DNA from: Enterocloster bolteae
GTDB lineage: Bacteria; Bacillota_A; Clostridia; Lachnospirales; Lachnospiraceae
Assembly: GCA_021769025.1 (NCBI GenBank)
Contig: JAETTS010000212.1
Coordinates: 1-5,174 of the forward strand
Reading direction: 5' to 3'
Length of the DNA stretch: 5,174 bases
Every line of letters begins with the position of its first letter. Positions within the stretch are counted from its first letter, which is position 1. The position numbers and the translations under genes were made by a program. Below are positions 1 to 5,174 of the stretch, piece after piece. A model generated the notes under the pieces. The model searched no databases. It worked only from the letters and a program-made list of their open reading frames with translations, and was not told the DNA's origin.

Positions 1-211
1 CATTGCTAAACTGGCTGGGGGTGCTATTGTCACGGAACAGATCTTTTCCTGGCCAGGCATGGGGACCTTGATGCTCAAGGCCATTCAGGGCAGGGATTAT
101 CCTTTGATTATGGGTGTCACAGTGCTGATCTCCAGTATTGTGCTGATTGGAAACATTATTGTGGATATTATATACAGGATGCTTGATCCAAGGATTGATG
201 ATAAGGGGTAG
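1..211 (+). CDS. DppB/OppB-type ABC transporter permease, C-terminal fragment (5' end outside window)
   Basis: The frame that starts at base 2 is open from the window edge to TAG at 209-211 and gives 69 residues. It begins IAKLAGGAIVTEQIFSWPGM and continues through GRDYPLIMGV, a hydrophobic segment, and a terminal DIIYRMLDPRID. The FSWPGMG and ARDYP-like GRDYP motifs, a last membrane helix and an LDPRI ending are the standard C-terminus of the first permease of peptide/nickel-type importers (binding-protein-dependent transport inner membrane component family). In the complete protein this subunit forms half of the membrane channel. The stop lies 2 nt before the next permease start, so the two are surely co-transcribed and probably translationally coupled. 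The fragment shows no frameshift; it is incomplete only because the window begins inside the gene. Family assignment is confident; substrate is unknown. Confidence 0.93.
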   Translation, partial: IAKLAGGAIVTEQIFSWPGMGTLMLKAIQGRDYPLIMGVTVLISSIVLIGNIIVDIIYRMLDPRIDDKG

Positions 212-213
212 CT

Positions 214-1080
214 ATGAAGATGAACAAAAAGAAAAGTGCATATTTTGCCGATACGATAGAACGGTTTATGCGTCATAAACTGGCTGTCGTGGGACTGATC
301 ATTGTGATCATAGAAATCGTGTTGCTTGTTGTCCTGCCGCTCATAATGGATTTACAGCCCTTTACCATCACGGACCAGTTTTATGGAACGCCGGGCCGTG
401 AGTTTATCCTTGGGACAGATGCCAACGGACGGGATGTATTTGCCAGGCTGATTTACGGCGGAAGAATCTCTCTTTTAATTGGTTTTCTGGCTGTTTTGGC
501 AAGTGCGGCCATCGGGATTCCTCTGGGAATCATCGCCGGCTATTACCGTGGGGGTGCGGAGATGATTATCATGCGTCTGGCGGATATGTTTCAGTCTATT
601 CCCCAGATGTGTTTAAATATCGTGCTGGTTTCCGTCTTAAGCCCTTCGGTCTCCACTCTGGTATTCGTGATCGGGGTCATGGGATGGCCGTCCTTTGCAA
701 GGCTTCTCTATGCCAAGGTTATATCCATCCGCGAAAAGGAGTATGTGGAGAGCGCCAGAGCCATCGGGACGAAGAATACAGTTATCATGTTAAAGTATAT
801 TCTGCCCAACGCCATCTCACCGGCTTTGGTTGCCTTTACCTTTGGAATACCCAATGCCATCCTGGCGGAGTCTGCCTTAAGCTTTTTAGGGCTTGGCATT
901 CAGATTCCCCTTGCATCCTGGGGCAACATGTTAAACGCGGCCCAATCCATTGCCATTGTCTCCACGAAGCCGTGGCTGTGGATTCCGCCGGGACTGTGCA
1001 TCTTTGTGACACTGATCAGTGTCAACATGTTTGGCGACAGCCTGCGGGATGCGTTGGATCCAAAGACAAAAGTAGGATGA
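214..1080 (+). CDS. DppC/OppC-type ABC transporter permease
   Basis: This 288-residue protein has the usual length for the second permease of a peptide/nickel-type importer. It has a cytoplasmic basic N-terminus, a first membrane helix near 23-46, and the family hallmark around 66-86 (LGTDANGRDVFARLIYGGR). Further hydrophobic segments lie near 87-110, 133-158, 199-216 and 256-272. The cytoplasmic EAA loop is at about 176-198 (EYVESARAIG, then the ILP ending); it contacts the ATPases. The AESALSFLGLG motif at 218-228 followed by SWGNML is also typical. The start at 214 is chosen because AAGGGG at 203-208 sits 5 nt upstream; the second methionine at 220 is a less well spaced alternative. It pairs with the preceding permease to form the channel. 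Oligopeptide, dipeptide or nickel import cannot be distinguished from this subunit. Confidence 0.96.
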   Translation: MKMNKKKSAYFADTIERFMRHKLAVVGLIIVIIEIVLLVVLPLIMDLQPFTITDQFYGTPGREFILGTDANGRDVFARLIYGGRISLLIGFLAVLASAAIGIPLGIIAGYYRGGAEMIIMRLADMFQSIPQMCLNIVLVSVLSPSVSTLVFVIGVMGWPSFARLLYAKVISIREKEYVESARAIGTKNTVIMLKYILPNAISPALVAFTFGIPNAILAESALSFLGLGIQIPLASWGNMLNAAQSIAIVSTKPWLWIPPGLCIFVTLISVNMFGDSLRDALDPKTKVG

Positions 1081-1094
1081 TGGAGGAAGATAAA

Positions 1095-2093
1095 ATGGCT
1101 GATAAAATTCTTGAAGTCCGTAATCTGATTACCAGCTTTCATACAAAGGACGGCACCTTTCCAGCTGTAAATGGCGTGGATTTTAGCCTGGATTCCGGCG
1201 AGACCCTTGCCATTGTGGGAGAGAGCGGTTGTGGAAAGAGCGTGACAAGCCTGTCCATTATGAAGCTTCTGCCGGACAGGGTCGGTGTGATCTCACCGGA
1301 ATCCTCGATTACATTTAAGGGGGAAGAAATTTCAAGATACACAGGCAGGCAGATGTGCAGGCTGCGGGGAAATGATATTTCCATGATTTTTCAGGACTCC
1401 CTCACATCCTTAAATCCTACTTTGACCATCATGACCCAGATGACAGAGCCCTTTATGACACATCAGGGAATGACAAAGAAGGAGGCGCAGAAACAGGCGG
1501 TGGAAATGCTTCGGAAGGTTGGGATCCCCAACCCGGAGGTCAGGGCCAGGCAGTACCCCCACCAGCTGTCCGGCGGTATGCGGCAGCGTGTCATCATTGC
1601 CATGGCTTTATCCTGCAATCCGTCGGTATTGATTGCCGATGAGCCTACCACAGCTCTTGATGTTACCATCCAGGCCCAGATCTTGAAGATGATCAATACA
1701 CTGAAAAAGGATCTGAATACAGCGGTTATCCTGATAACCCATGATATGGGGGTTGTGGCGGAGATGGCGGACCGGGTGCTTGTGATGTATGGCGGAAATG
1801 TGGTGGAGGAGGCTGACTGCCACAGCCTGTTTACCAAACCCCTTCATCCCTATACCAAAGGGCTTTTGGCATCCATTCCAAAGATTAATGATGACAGCCG
1901 CCTCTATGCCATAGAAGGGATGGTGCCCAGCCTTAAAAATATGCCCAAAGGGTGCCGCTTCTGTGACCGATGTCCTCACTGCACAGAACGGTGCAGGAAG
2001 GAAAATCCGCCTTTCTATCTGTTGAAAGCCCATAAGGTGCGTTGCTTCTTATATGAGGAAGAATCCTTAAAGGAAGGGAGGAACACGCAATGA
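1095..2093 (+). CDS. DppD/OppD-type ABC transporter ATP-binding protein
   Basis: This 332-residue ATPase is one of the two that power the importer from the cytoplasmic face. Visible motifs are Walker A GESGCGKS (42-49), Q-loop Q100 in IFQD, ABC signature LSGGMRQR (158-165), Walker B ending in DEP with catalytic E183, D-loop ALDV and H-loop H216. The C-terminal part after about 245 (LHPYTKGLLASIP, then GCRFCDRCPHC) is the oligopeptide-transporter ATPase C-terminal domain. Its conserved cysteines here are C287, C293, C300 and C317; in structurally studied relatives these bind a [4Fe-4S] cluster. Two further cysteines, C290 and C296, are present. The start at 1095 is chosen because GGAGGA at 1082-1087 lies 7 nt upstream. 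In-frame ATGs at 1077 and 1080 overlap or adjoin the preceding stop and have no comparable site. The gene overlaps the next by ATGA. Confidence 0.96.
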   Translation: MADKILEVRNLITSFHTKDGTFPAVNGVDFSLDSGETLAIVGESGCGKSVTSLSIMKLLPDRVGVISPESSITFKGEEISRYTGRQMCRLRGNDISMIFQDSLTSLNPTLTIMTQMTEPFMTHQGMTKKEAQKQAVEMLRKVGIPNPEVRARQYPHQLSGGMRQRVIIAMALSCNPSVLIADEPTTALDVTIQAQILKMINTLKKDLNTAVILITHDMGVVAEMADRVLVMYGGNVVEEADCHSLFTKPLHPYTKGLLASIPKINDDSRLYAIEGMVPSLKNMPKGCRFCDRCPHCTERCRKENPPFYLLKAHKVRCFLYEEESLKEGRNTQ

Positions 2094-3079
2094 GCAGCCC
2101 TCTTATTGAAGTGAAAAATCTGACTAAGGTATTCGATGTGGGCAAAGGCTTCTTAAAGAAATCCCGCAAACTTCGGGCGGTCAACGATATTTCCCTTACG
2201 ATTATGCCGGGGGAGACCTTGTGTCTGGTGGGGGAAAGCGGATGTGGCAAATCCACACTGGGCCGCTGCATCCTGCAGCTGATAAAGCCTACCTCTGGCC
2301 AGGTTCTATACAACGGCCAGGATTTGTGCGGATTAAAGGAACATGCCATGCGCCCTTACCGAAAGGATCTGCAGATCATCTTTCAGGATCCTTATGCATC
2401 CTTAAATCCCAGGATGACGGTGCGTGAACTAATTGGGGCGCCTCTTGACACGTTTCACCTGGCAGCATCCCAGGAGGATAAGGAAACCAGGATCAAAGAG
2501 ATCTGCAAGGTTGTGGGAATCTCAGAGGAAGCGCTGGACAAGTATCCCCATGAATTTTCCGGTGGGCAGCGTCAAAGAATCGTAATCTCCAGGGCCCTTA
2601 TCGTGAATCCTAAGTTTGTGGTGTGCGATGAGCCGGTATCGGCTCTGGATGTGTCCATACGCAGCCAGGTACTGAATCTGATGAAGGATATTCAGAACCA
2701 GTATGGATTTTCCTATCTGTTTATCTCTCATGATTTAAGCGTTGTGAACTATATAGGCGACAGGATTGCGGTCATGTATCTGGGGCAGCTGGTGGAGCTT
2801 GCCGATAAAAAGGAACTGTTTCAGAATCCGGTACATCCCTACACTCAGGCCCTTCTGTCAGCTATTCCGGTGGCGGATGTCACCTACAAGAGAGAGCGGA
2901 AGTATCTGGAAGGCGAGGTTCCCTCACCTCTTAATCCGCCTTCCGGCTGCAGATTCCGTACCCGATGTCCTTATGCGGAAGAACAGTGCGCCAGGGAGGC
3001 ACCGGATTTTGCAGAGATTGGCACCAATCATTTTGCCGCGTGCCACCGATGTAGCGAAACACTTACAAAAACCAATTAG
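2090..3079 (+). CDS. DppF/OppF-type ABC transporter ATP-binding protein
   Basis: This 329-residue ATPase is the partner of the preceding one; such importers use a heterodimer. It has Walker A GESGCGKS (48-55), Q-loop Q99 in IFQDPYASLNPR, signature FSGGQRQR (156-163), Walker B ending in DEP with E181, D-loop ALDV and H-loop H214. PYASLNPRMTV and the N-terminal insert between the first strand and the Walker A (residues about 16-30, basic, FLKKSRK) are typical of the F-type rather than the D-type subunit. The C-terminal domain holds HPYTQALLSAIP and the cysteines C287, C293, C300 and C318, the four-cysteine arrangement of the family. The start overlaps the previous stop as ATGA, with GGGAGG at 2076-2081, 8 nt upstream, so translational coupling is likely. 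All catalytic residues are intact. A repeat begins immediately after the stop. Confidence 0.96.
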   Translation: MSSPLIEVKNLTKVFDVGKGFLKKSRKLRAVNDISLTIMPGETLCLVGESGCGKSTLGRCILQLIKPTSGQVLYNGQDLCGLKEHAMRPYRKDLQIIFQDPYASLNPRMTVRELIGAPLDTFHLAASQEDKETRIKEICKVVGISEEALDKYPHEFSGGQRQRIVISRALIVNPKFVVCDEPVSALDVSIRSQVLNLMKDIQNQYGFSYLFISHDLSVVNYIGDRIAVMYLGQLVELADKKELFQNPVHPYTQALLSAIPVADVTYKRERKYLEGEVPSPLNPPSGCRFRTRCPYAEEQCAREAPDFAEIGTNHFAACHRCSETLTKTN

Positions 3080-3081
3080 CG

Positions 3082-3126
3082 GGTGCCGCAGTGCGGCGCG
3101 TGCCGTTACCGATTAAAAAGGAGGAA
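3082..3126 (+). repeat. GC-rich hairpin plus Shine-Dalgarno module, copy 1
   Basis: The module begins 2 nt after the second ATPase stop. It contains a 7-bp stem GTGCCGC/GCGGCGC (3083-3089 with 3093-3099, one T-G pair, loop AGT), a spacer with GTTACCGATT, then an A-run and GGAGG at 3120-3124. The first 37 bases are identical to copy 2 at 3171; the copies then differ by one A in the A-run and again share AGGAGGAA. Weak similarity extends about 6 nt further left into the ATPase stop codon. Such an exact duplication within a 139-nt gap implies recent copying. I do not recognise a named repeat family. Confidence 0.85.
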
Positions 3127-3158
3127 GGCAAATGCGAAGCATTTTTAAGATGCCTTCC
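3123..3158 (+). other. Stem-loop between the two repeat copies, covering an upstream start codon
   Basis: The outer arms GGAAGGC (3123-3129) and GCCTTCC (3152-3158) are perfect complements. Inside, AAATGC (3130-3135) pairs with GCATTT (3139-3144) across a GAA loop, leaving an asymmetric bulge at 3145-3151. The structure would take in the last two G of the copy 1 Shine-Dalgarno and the ATG at 3132-3134, so it could mask that start. The inner hairpin ends in a short T-run (3142-3146), which weakly resembles an intrinsic terminator or attenuator. Regulation is inferred from base pairing only. Confidence 0.55.
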
Positions 3159-3170
3159 GACGACTTGGCA

Positions 3171-3214
3171 GGTGCCGCAGTGCGGCGCGTGCCGTTACCG
3201 ATTAAAAGGAGGAA
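3171..3214 (+). repeat. GC-rich hairpin plus Shine-Dalgarno module, copy 2
   Basis: This is the second copy of the module at 3082, offset by 89 nt. Its hairpin pairs 3172-3178 with 3182-3188 around the loop AGT, and it ends in AAAAGGAGG (3204-3212). That sequence is the ribosome binding site of the solute-binding lipoprotein, with 6 nt to its ATG. The functional start signal of a real gene is therefore part of the repeated sequence. Confidence 0.85.
3204..3212 (+). promoter_or_regulatory. Ribosome binding site deciding the binding-protein start
   Basis: AAAAGGAGG with a 6-nt gap to ATG at 3219 is an optimal Shine-Dalgarno. It selects 3219 over the in-frame upstream ATG at 3132, because only the 3219 start puts the signal peptide and lipobox at the N-terminus. 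A second in-frame site, GGAGG at 3120-3124 with 7 nt to 3132, exists but lies partly in a stem-loop. Confidence 0.85.
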
Positions 3215-3218
3215 AAAC

Positions 3219-4925
3219 ATGAAGAAGACAAGAAGAATGTTGGCGCTTTTAATGGCTTCAATGCTGGTTCTGGGGGGATGCAAAGGGAATTCAGGGACAC
3301 CGTCCGCAGGACAATCCGGCTCTCAGAATACCACAGCTGCAGAGAGCGGGGGAAACAACGAGACAAAGGCGGATGGCGCACCGGCCGGCAGTGGCGGGGA
3401 GACGGTGATTACCCTGGCAATGGCAGGTGGTTGGGACAGCCTGTGTCCGTTGGCATCTACGGCTAATTACAGCGACACGGTCTGCAACACGATTTTTGAA
3501 AATCTGTTTGAGGCAGATGGCAAGGGAGATTATATTGGCCGCCTTGGAGAAAGCTATGAGTTGGCGGATGACAATATGTCCATGATCGTGCATCTGCGCC
3601 AGGGGGCGGTGTGGCACGACGGAGAGCCTTTTGACGCGGATGACGTGATGTTCTCCGTAGGGCTGGTTACAGATGGCTCTTACACCACATCCAGAAGGCT
3701 ATTCTTCCAGACCGTGGACGGATGCTCTTCCAGCGGTGTGGAGCTTTCCCAGGACAGCGCCCATGTGGAGAAGATTGACGACTACACAGTGAAATTCTAT
3801 TATCAGAGGCCCATGTCTGCGGCAGCCATGCTGGCTCCGGTTTCTTCCTTCTTCATCATGCCGGAGCACATTCTGGCAGATGCCGATCCGGCGGTGATTT
3901 TGGAGAATGATTTCTGGGTGGCACCTGTGGGCACCGGTCCCTTTACCTACGAAAGCCAGATCCCAGGCGAATCCCTTACGGTCAAAGCGTTTGACAATTA
4001 TTATCTGGGCAGGCCTAAATTCGACAAGCTGGTAATCAAGGTGATCACACCGGCAAACCTTGTAACTTCCATGATGGCAGGGGAAGTGGATATCATCCCC
4101 GGTACCCTGGCAGCCATCAATGATTCGGATTATGAGATGGCATCTACCATTGACGGTTATACGGTACAATCTCTGGAAGGAACTTCTTCCCAGTATCTGG
4201 TGGTGAACAATAAAACCTTCCCCAGCGTGAAGGTGCGCCAGGCGTTGGCAATGCTGTTAGACAAGGAAAAGATGATTCAGGCAGGCTGTTATGGCAATGC
4301 CAAACTTTTATATACAAATTATGCGGAAAAGAACATTTACTACGATTCAGCGGTTGTGGAGGAACTGGGCTATACGTTTGATCCGGATACGGCTTATCAG
4401 ATGCTTGTAGAGGAAGGCTTTGATTTTGACCGCACCTATGTGGCGTGTATCAATGATCTGGCTGTACGTCAGTCCATTATGACCGTCATGCAGGAGACCT
4501 GGGCAAAGTATGGTATGAAGCTGGAGATCAAAACGTTGGATACCCAGACCTGTATCTCGGAGATCCGGGAAGGAAACTGTGATTTCTGGATTAACGGAGG
4601 CGCTTCTGCAGATGTATCCAACTTACAGCTCACCTTTATCGACTGGTGTACAGTAAATGAAGATGGAACTTACGCACCGTTTAACCTTGCCAAGATTGAC
4701 GATCCTACTTTGATGAATCTGGTGCAGGATTTGTCTGGAGCCACAGAAGAAGACGAACTGAGACGCCTTACCAGTGAGATTCAGAGATACATTTTGACCA
4801 ATCACAACTATATTTATATCATTTCTCCCAATATCAATGTTGCAATCAACAACCGGGTGTCAGGGATCGATGAGGATCAGATGCTTGGGCTGACCTTCAA
4901 CTATTGTGACTGGGAAGTAAAATAA
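3219..4925 (+). CDS. SBP_bac_5-family solute-binding lipoprotein of the peptide-type ABC importer
   Basis: This 568-residue protein is the extracytoplasmic binding component. It starts with a basic n-region (MKKTRR), a hydrophobic core and a lipobox LGGC with lipidated Cys at residue 21, so it should be membrane-anchored outside the cell. Residues 22-61 form a Gly/Ser/Asn/Thr-rich linker. The SBP_bac_5 fold follows, with landmarks at 110-146 (LGESYEL, then HLRQGAVWHDGEPFDADDV), PVGTGPF at 236-242, YYLGRPKFD at 261-269 and the PSVKVRQAL segment at 335-343. Length is normal for the family. It contains nine cysteines besides the lipidated one (76, 89, 169, 357, 410, 445, 454, 477, 563), rather many for an exported protein. 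It lies 139 nt after the second ATPase, unlike the tightly packed upstream genes, and that gap holds repeats. Its level may therefore be set separately. Substrate is unknown. Confidence 0.95.
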   Translation: MKKTRRMLALLMASMLVLGGCKGNSGTPSAGQSGSQNTTAAESGGNNETKADGAPAGSGGETVITLAMAGGWDSLCPLASTANYSDTVCNTIFENLFEADGKGDYIGRLGESYELADDNMSMIVHLRQGAVWHDGEPFDADDVMFSVGLVTDGSYTTSRRLFFQTVDGCSSSGVELSQDSAHVEKIDDYTVKFYYQRPMSAAAMLAPVSSFFIMPEHILADADPAVILENDFWVAPVGTGPFTYESQIPGESLTVKAFDNYYLGRPKFDKLVIKVITPANLVTSMMAGEVDIIPGTLAAINDSDYEMASTIDGYTVQSLEGTSSQYLVVNNKTFPSVKVRQALAMLLDKEKMIQAGCYGNAKLLYTNYAEKNIYYDSAVVEELGYTFDPDTAYQMLVEEGFDFDRTYVACINDLAVRQSIMTVMQETWAKYGMKLEIKTLDTQTCISEIREGNCDFWINGGASADVSNLQLTFIDWCTVNEDGTYAPFNLAKIDDPTLMNLVQDLSGATEEDELRRLTSEIQRYILTNHNYIYIISPNINVAINNRVSGIDEDQMLGLTFNYCDWEVK

Positions 4926-4946
4926 ACGGCGGAGTGAAAGGAATGG

Positions 4947-5012
4947 GGGTTTACTATGAAAGTATCGAATTGTTACGGTAGGACTGCGCACTTGCTGCGC
5001 TGTCCGTACAAG
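4947..5012 (+). repeat. 66-nt direct repeat, copy A
   Basis: This forms the left half of the element at 4945. It matches 5109-5174 at 64 of 66 positions. The differences are G4972 versus C5134 and G4977 versus A5139. The copies are 162 nt apart, exactly 54 codons. Confidence 0.95.
4981..5005. other. Stem-loop inside repeat copy A
   Basis: GGAC pairs with GTCC (4981-4984 with 5002-5005). After a T-T mismatch, GCGCA pairs with TGCGC (4986-4990 with 4996-5000) around the loop CTTGC. In copy A an alternative outer arm is possible between TTGTTACGG (4970-4978) and CCGTACAA (5004-5011) with one bulge. Both bases that differ in copy B would weaken that arm. The same core hairpin occurs in copy B at 5143-5167. 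Confidence 0.75.
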
Positions 5013-5013
5013 C

Positions 5014-5040
5014 GCCAAAATGCCCGCTTTTGGCATTTTG
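5014..5040 (+). other. Two mutually exclusive hairpins; weak terminator candidate for the operon
   Basis: Two foldings compete. GCCAAAA pairs with TTTTGGC (5014-5020 with 5028-5034, 7-nt loop) and is followed by ATTTTG. Alternatively, CAAAATGCC pairs with GGCATTTTG (5016-5024 with 5032-5040, 7-nt loop). The first resembles an intrinsic terminator but has only four T in its tail and a fairly AT-rich stem. It is the best terminator candidate after the binding-protein gene, though the hairpin may simply belong to the repeat. Confidence 0.35.
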
Positions 5041-5108
5041 TGTGCATCCCCCGGAGGGTTCATAGTAACCCCCCTTTCATTCATCGTGGTGCCGGGAAGG
5101 CGGCAGGA

Positions 5109-5174
5109 GGGTTTACTATGAAAGTATCGAATTCTTACAGTAGGACTGCGCACTTGCTGCGCTGTCCGTACAAG
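5109..5174 (+). repeat. 66-nt direct repeat, copy B (element truncated by window end)
   Basis: This is the second copy of the sequence at 4947, again starting GGGTTTACTATGAAAG. It ends at the window edge, so the rest of the element, including its right inverted repeat, is not visible. It is preceded by a GC-rich hairpin (5090-5105) and AGGAGG (5105-5110). No reliable third-copy evidence exists in the window. Confidence 0.93.

Larger units (their letters stand above)
4945..5074. repeat. MITE-like 130-nt element with 16-nt terminal inverted repeats
   Basis: The left end GGGGGTTTACTATGAA (4945-4960) and the right end TTCATAGTAACCCCCC (5059-5074) are inverted copies with one mismatch; the inner 10 bases match exactly. 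The interior carries two strong stem-loops (4981-5005 and 5014-5040). It is too short to encode a transposase, so movement would need one in trans. No clear target-site duplication flanks it, so the exact ends are uncertain. It could instead be a REP/BIME-like palindromic repeat. Tandem repetition with the copy at 5109 supports a multicopy family. Confidence 0.65.
4926..5174 (+). other. Intergenic tail made of repeats; no confident gene
   Basis: After the binding-protein stop the 249 nt to the window end hold one complete inverted-repeat element (4945-5074), a 34-nt spacer and the start of a second copy (from 5109). No gene with a recognisable product is present. A frame from ATG 4956 stays open to the edge and is described separately. 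The spacer contains a 5-bp hairpin TGCCG/CGGCA (5090-5094 with 5101-5105, loop GGAAGG) directly before AGGAGG. Confidence 0.8.
4956..5174 (+). other. Open frame running through the repeats (possible small protein, partial)
   Basis: From ATG 4956 the frame is open for 73 codons to the window edge. It begins MKVSNCYGRTAHLLRCPYK, and 54 codons later repeats as MKVSNSYSRTAHLLRCPYK. The second ATG (5118) has an excellent AGGAGG at 5105-5110, 7 nt upstream; the first has only GGGGG. No known domain is recognised. Both nucleotide differences between the copies change an amino acid (C to S, G to S), which is no sign of protein-level selection. The minus strand is also open across the repeat. It is most likely non-coding sequence that happens to be open, but the start signal keeps a small protein possible. 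Confidence 0.2.

Noticed and set aside
609..1094. Upstream extension of the first ATPase frame back to an ATG at 609
   Set aside because: It overlaps the DppC-type permease in another frame and its translation resembles nothing. The ATPase similarity begins just after the well-placed start at 1095.
1608..2033. Long antisense open frame over the first ATPase gene
   Set aside because: It is a shadow of a clearly real gene, with no recognisable motif and no dedicated start signal.
3165..3193. Promoter for the binding-protein gene using TTGGCA at 3165-3170 as a -35 box
   Set aside because: No -10-like hexamer occurs at the right distance; the downstream sequence is GC-rich repeat hairpin.
3080..3218. 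Riboswitch or T-box leader
   Set aside because: The region is short, its structure is explained by the duplicated hairpin module, and no conserved riboswitch core was seen.
3699..4169. Antisense open frame over the binding-protein gene
   Set aside because: It has histidine- and cysteine-rich composition typical of an antisense shadow, and it is fully covered by a confident coding region.
4860..5153. Minus-strand open frame of 97 codons across the 3' repeats with an internally repeated RSPTV peptide
   Set aside because: It begins in repeat copy B and ends inside the lipoprotein gene. The repeated peptide is explained by the DNA repeat, and no domain is recognised.
4947..5174. CRISPR array
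   Set aside because: There are only two 66-nt copies with an interval much longer than a spacer, they are bounded by inverted repeats, and no cas genes are present.

Overview
The window is the 3' part of a bacterial peptide-type ABC importer operon, all on the + strand. In order it holds the last 69 codons of a DppB/OppB-type permease (1-211), a complete DppC/OppC-type permease (214-1080), two complete ATPases of the DppD/OppD type (1095-2093) and DppF/OppF type (2090-3079), and a complete lipoprotein solute-binding protein of the SBP_bac_5 family (3219-4925). The first four genes are tightly packed: 2 nt between the permeases, 14 nt before the first ATPase, and a 4-nt ATGA overlap between the ATPases. 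This indicates one polycistronic, translationally coupled unit. Together the genes would make a complete importer once the missing 5' part of the first permease is added. The lipoprotein captures solute outside the membrane, the two permeases form the channel, and the two ATPases drive transport. The substrate cannot be read from the sequence; oligopeptides or dipeptides are the default for the family, and nickel or other small solutes are possible.

Strong AGGAGG-type ribosome binding sites, a lipobox on the binding protein, mid-range base composition and Gram-positive-style gene order suggest a Firmicute, most likely a clostridial (Lachnospiraceae-like) gut anaerobe. This is an inference from style, not a database match.

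The unusual content lies in the two non-coding stretches around the binding-protein gene. The 139-nt gap 3080-3218 contains two near-identical copies of a 44-45-nt GC-rich hairpin module that ends in a Shine-Dalgarno sequence. The copies are 89 nt apart and are separated by another stem-loop. The upstream copy also supplies a start codon in frame with the lipoprotein gene, giving a possible alternative start with a 29-residue extension. The 249-nt tail 4926-5174 contains a second repeat family. One full 130-nt element (4945-5074) has 16-nt terminal inverted repeats with one mismatch. A second copy starts 162 nt downstream and is cut by the window end. The 66 nt that can be compared match at 64 positions. 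This family also places a Shine-Dalgarno sequence and ATG at its left end, and the 162-nt period is a whole number of codons, so one frame is open through both copies on each strand.

The transporter genes are ordinary members of their families, apart from an enriched cysteine cluster in the first ATPase. The repeat elements that carry translation-start signals are the part most worth pursuing. No RNA gene, CRISPR array, complete insertion sequence or convincing promoter was seen.
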